From NCBI GenBank assembly GCA_049694275.1, contig JBAVQS010000240.1, positions 1-32,774 on the forward strand: a stretch of 32,774 nucleotides of DNA, given 5' to 3'. Below the pieces are notes generated by a model. The model searched no databases, had not been told where the DNA came from, and saw only the letters and a program-made list of their open reading frames with translations. The stretch is from JBAVQS01 sp049694275 (GTDB lineage: Bacteria > Chloroflexota > Anaerolineae > UBA4142 > SHND01). Each line of letters opens with the position of its first letter. Position 1 is the first letter of the stretch. The position numbers and the translations under genes were made by a program. This document shows positions 32,605-32,774 of the stretch, piece by piece.

Positions 32605-32678
32605 GCCCGCCTAGCTCAAACGGATAGAGCAGTTCCGTCCTAAGGAAAAGGTTGGGGGTTCGAGTCCCTCGGCGGGCG
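32605..32678 (+). tRNA. tRNA-Arg (anticodon CCT)
   Basis: Cloverleaf: acceptor GCCCGCC/GGCGGGC, D-stem GCTC/GAGC, anticodon loop GTCCTAA with CCT (reads AGG), T-arm GGGGG-TTCGAGT-CCCTC and discriminator G. The first pair of the anticodon stem is a G-A mismatch. CCA is not encoded. Confidence 0.95.
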
Positions 32679-32694
32679 TATAGGCAATAACGAT

Positions 32695-32722
32695 GAACCC
32701 CGCCTCATACGAGGCGGGGTTC
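32695..32722 (+). terminator. Strong hairpin after tRNA-Arg, probable terminator
   Basis: GAACCCCGCCTC and GAGGCGGGGTTC form a perfect 12-bp stem with a 4-nt ATAC loop. No long T-run follows (GCTCATTC), so termination may be less efficient or depend on other factors. Nothing is recognised in the final 50 bases. Confidence 0.65.
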
Positions 32723-32774
32723 GCTCATTCACACAGACATCGGCGGGCGGCGTTCTCAGTAGCCTGCCGTCGGA

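Overview
The window is a GC-rich (about 60% by eye), densely packed stretch of bacterial chromosome. Housekeeping genes (folC, ychF, a phosphohexomutase, maf, pcrA, mfd, pth and three tRNAs) are mixed with many envelope and unknown genes. DUF2723, a DUF1800/DUF1501 pair with Tat signals, a roadblock/LC7 protein, an LLM (F420-type) oxidoreductase remnant and proline/threonine-rich surface proteins together suggest Chloroflexota, perhaps Anaerolineae. That is inference from gene content and is not proven by any marker here. Consensus-like -35/-10 promoters are easy to see.

Layout. 1-2675 (+): folC and ychF. 2719-4208: a complete IS4-family insertion sequence with 11-bp target duplications, inserted between the convergent ychF and DUF2723 genes. 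4225-7171 (-): a phosphohexomutase overlapping a DUF2723 membrane protein. 7364-11888 (+): maf, pcrA, then an ABC ATPase and its permease in overlapping frames. 11954-13306 (-): M20 peptidase. 13434-15195 (+): a membrane-anchored PDZ protein, a roadblock protein with a structured 100-nt leader, and a broken LLM oxidoreductase gene. 15185-16370: a lower-GC lipoprotein gene and word-like short repeats. 16371-25939 (-): a long collinear run of Ig-like surface protein, pth, mfd, a hypothetical, a PLD-type nuclease/lipase, an MFS exporter, a histidine phosphatase, a SanA/YdcF-like protein and a small zincin. Several neighbours in this run overlap by 4 bp.

26170-28523 (+): tRNA-Val, directly followed by a class-III aminotransferase, a nucleotidyltransferase-like protein and a HicB antitoxin remnant. 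28488-31640 (-): the DUF1800 and DUF1501 exported pair. 31788-31860 (-): tRNA-Lys with a strong terminator. 31954-32532 (+): a lipoprotein. 32605-32678 (+): tRNA-Arg, followed by a 12-bp hairpin.

No CRISPR array, prophage or clear defence island is present. The most unusual signal is the 5' leader of the roadblock gene, where perfect inverted repeats interleave so that the helices must compete or form a pseudoknot. Other points of interest are the tRNA-aminotransferase junction, promoters that predict near-leaderless mRNAs, and several fresh scars of gene decay.
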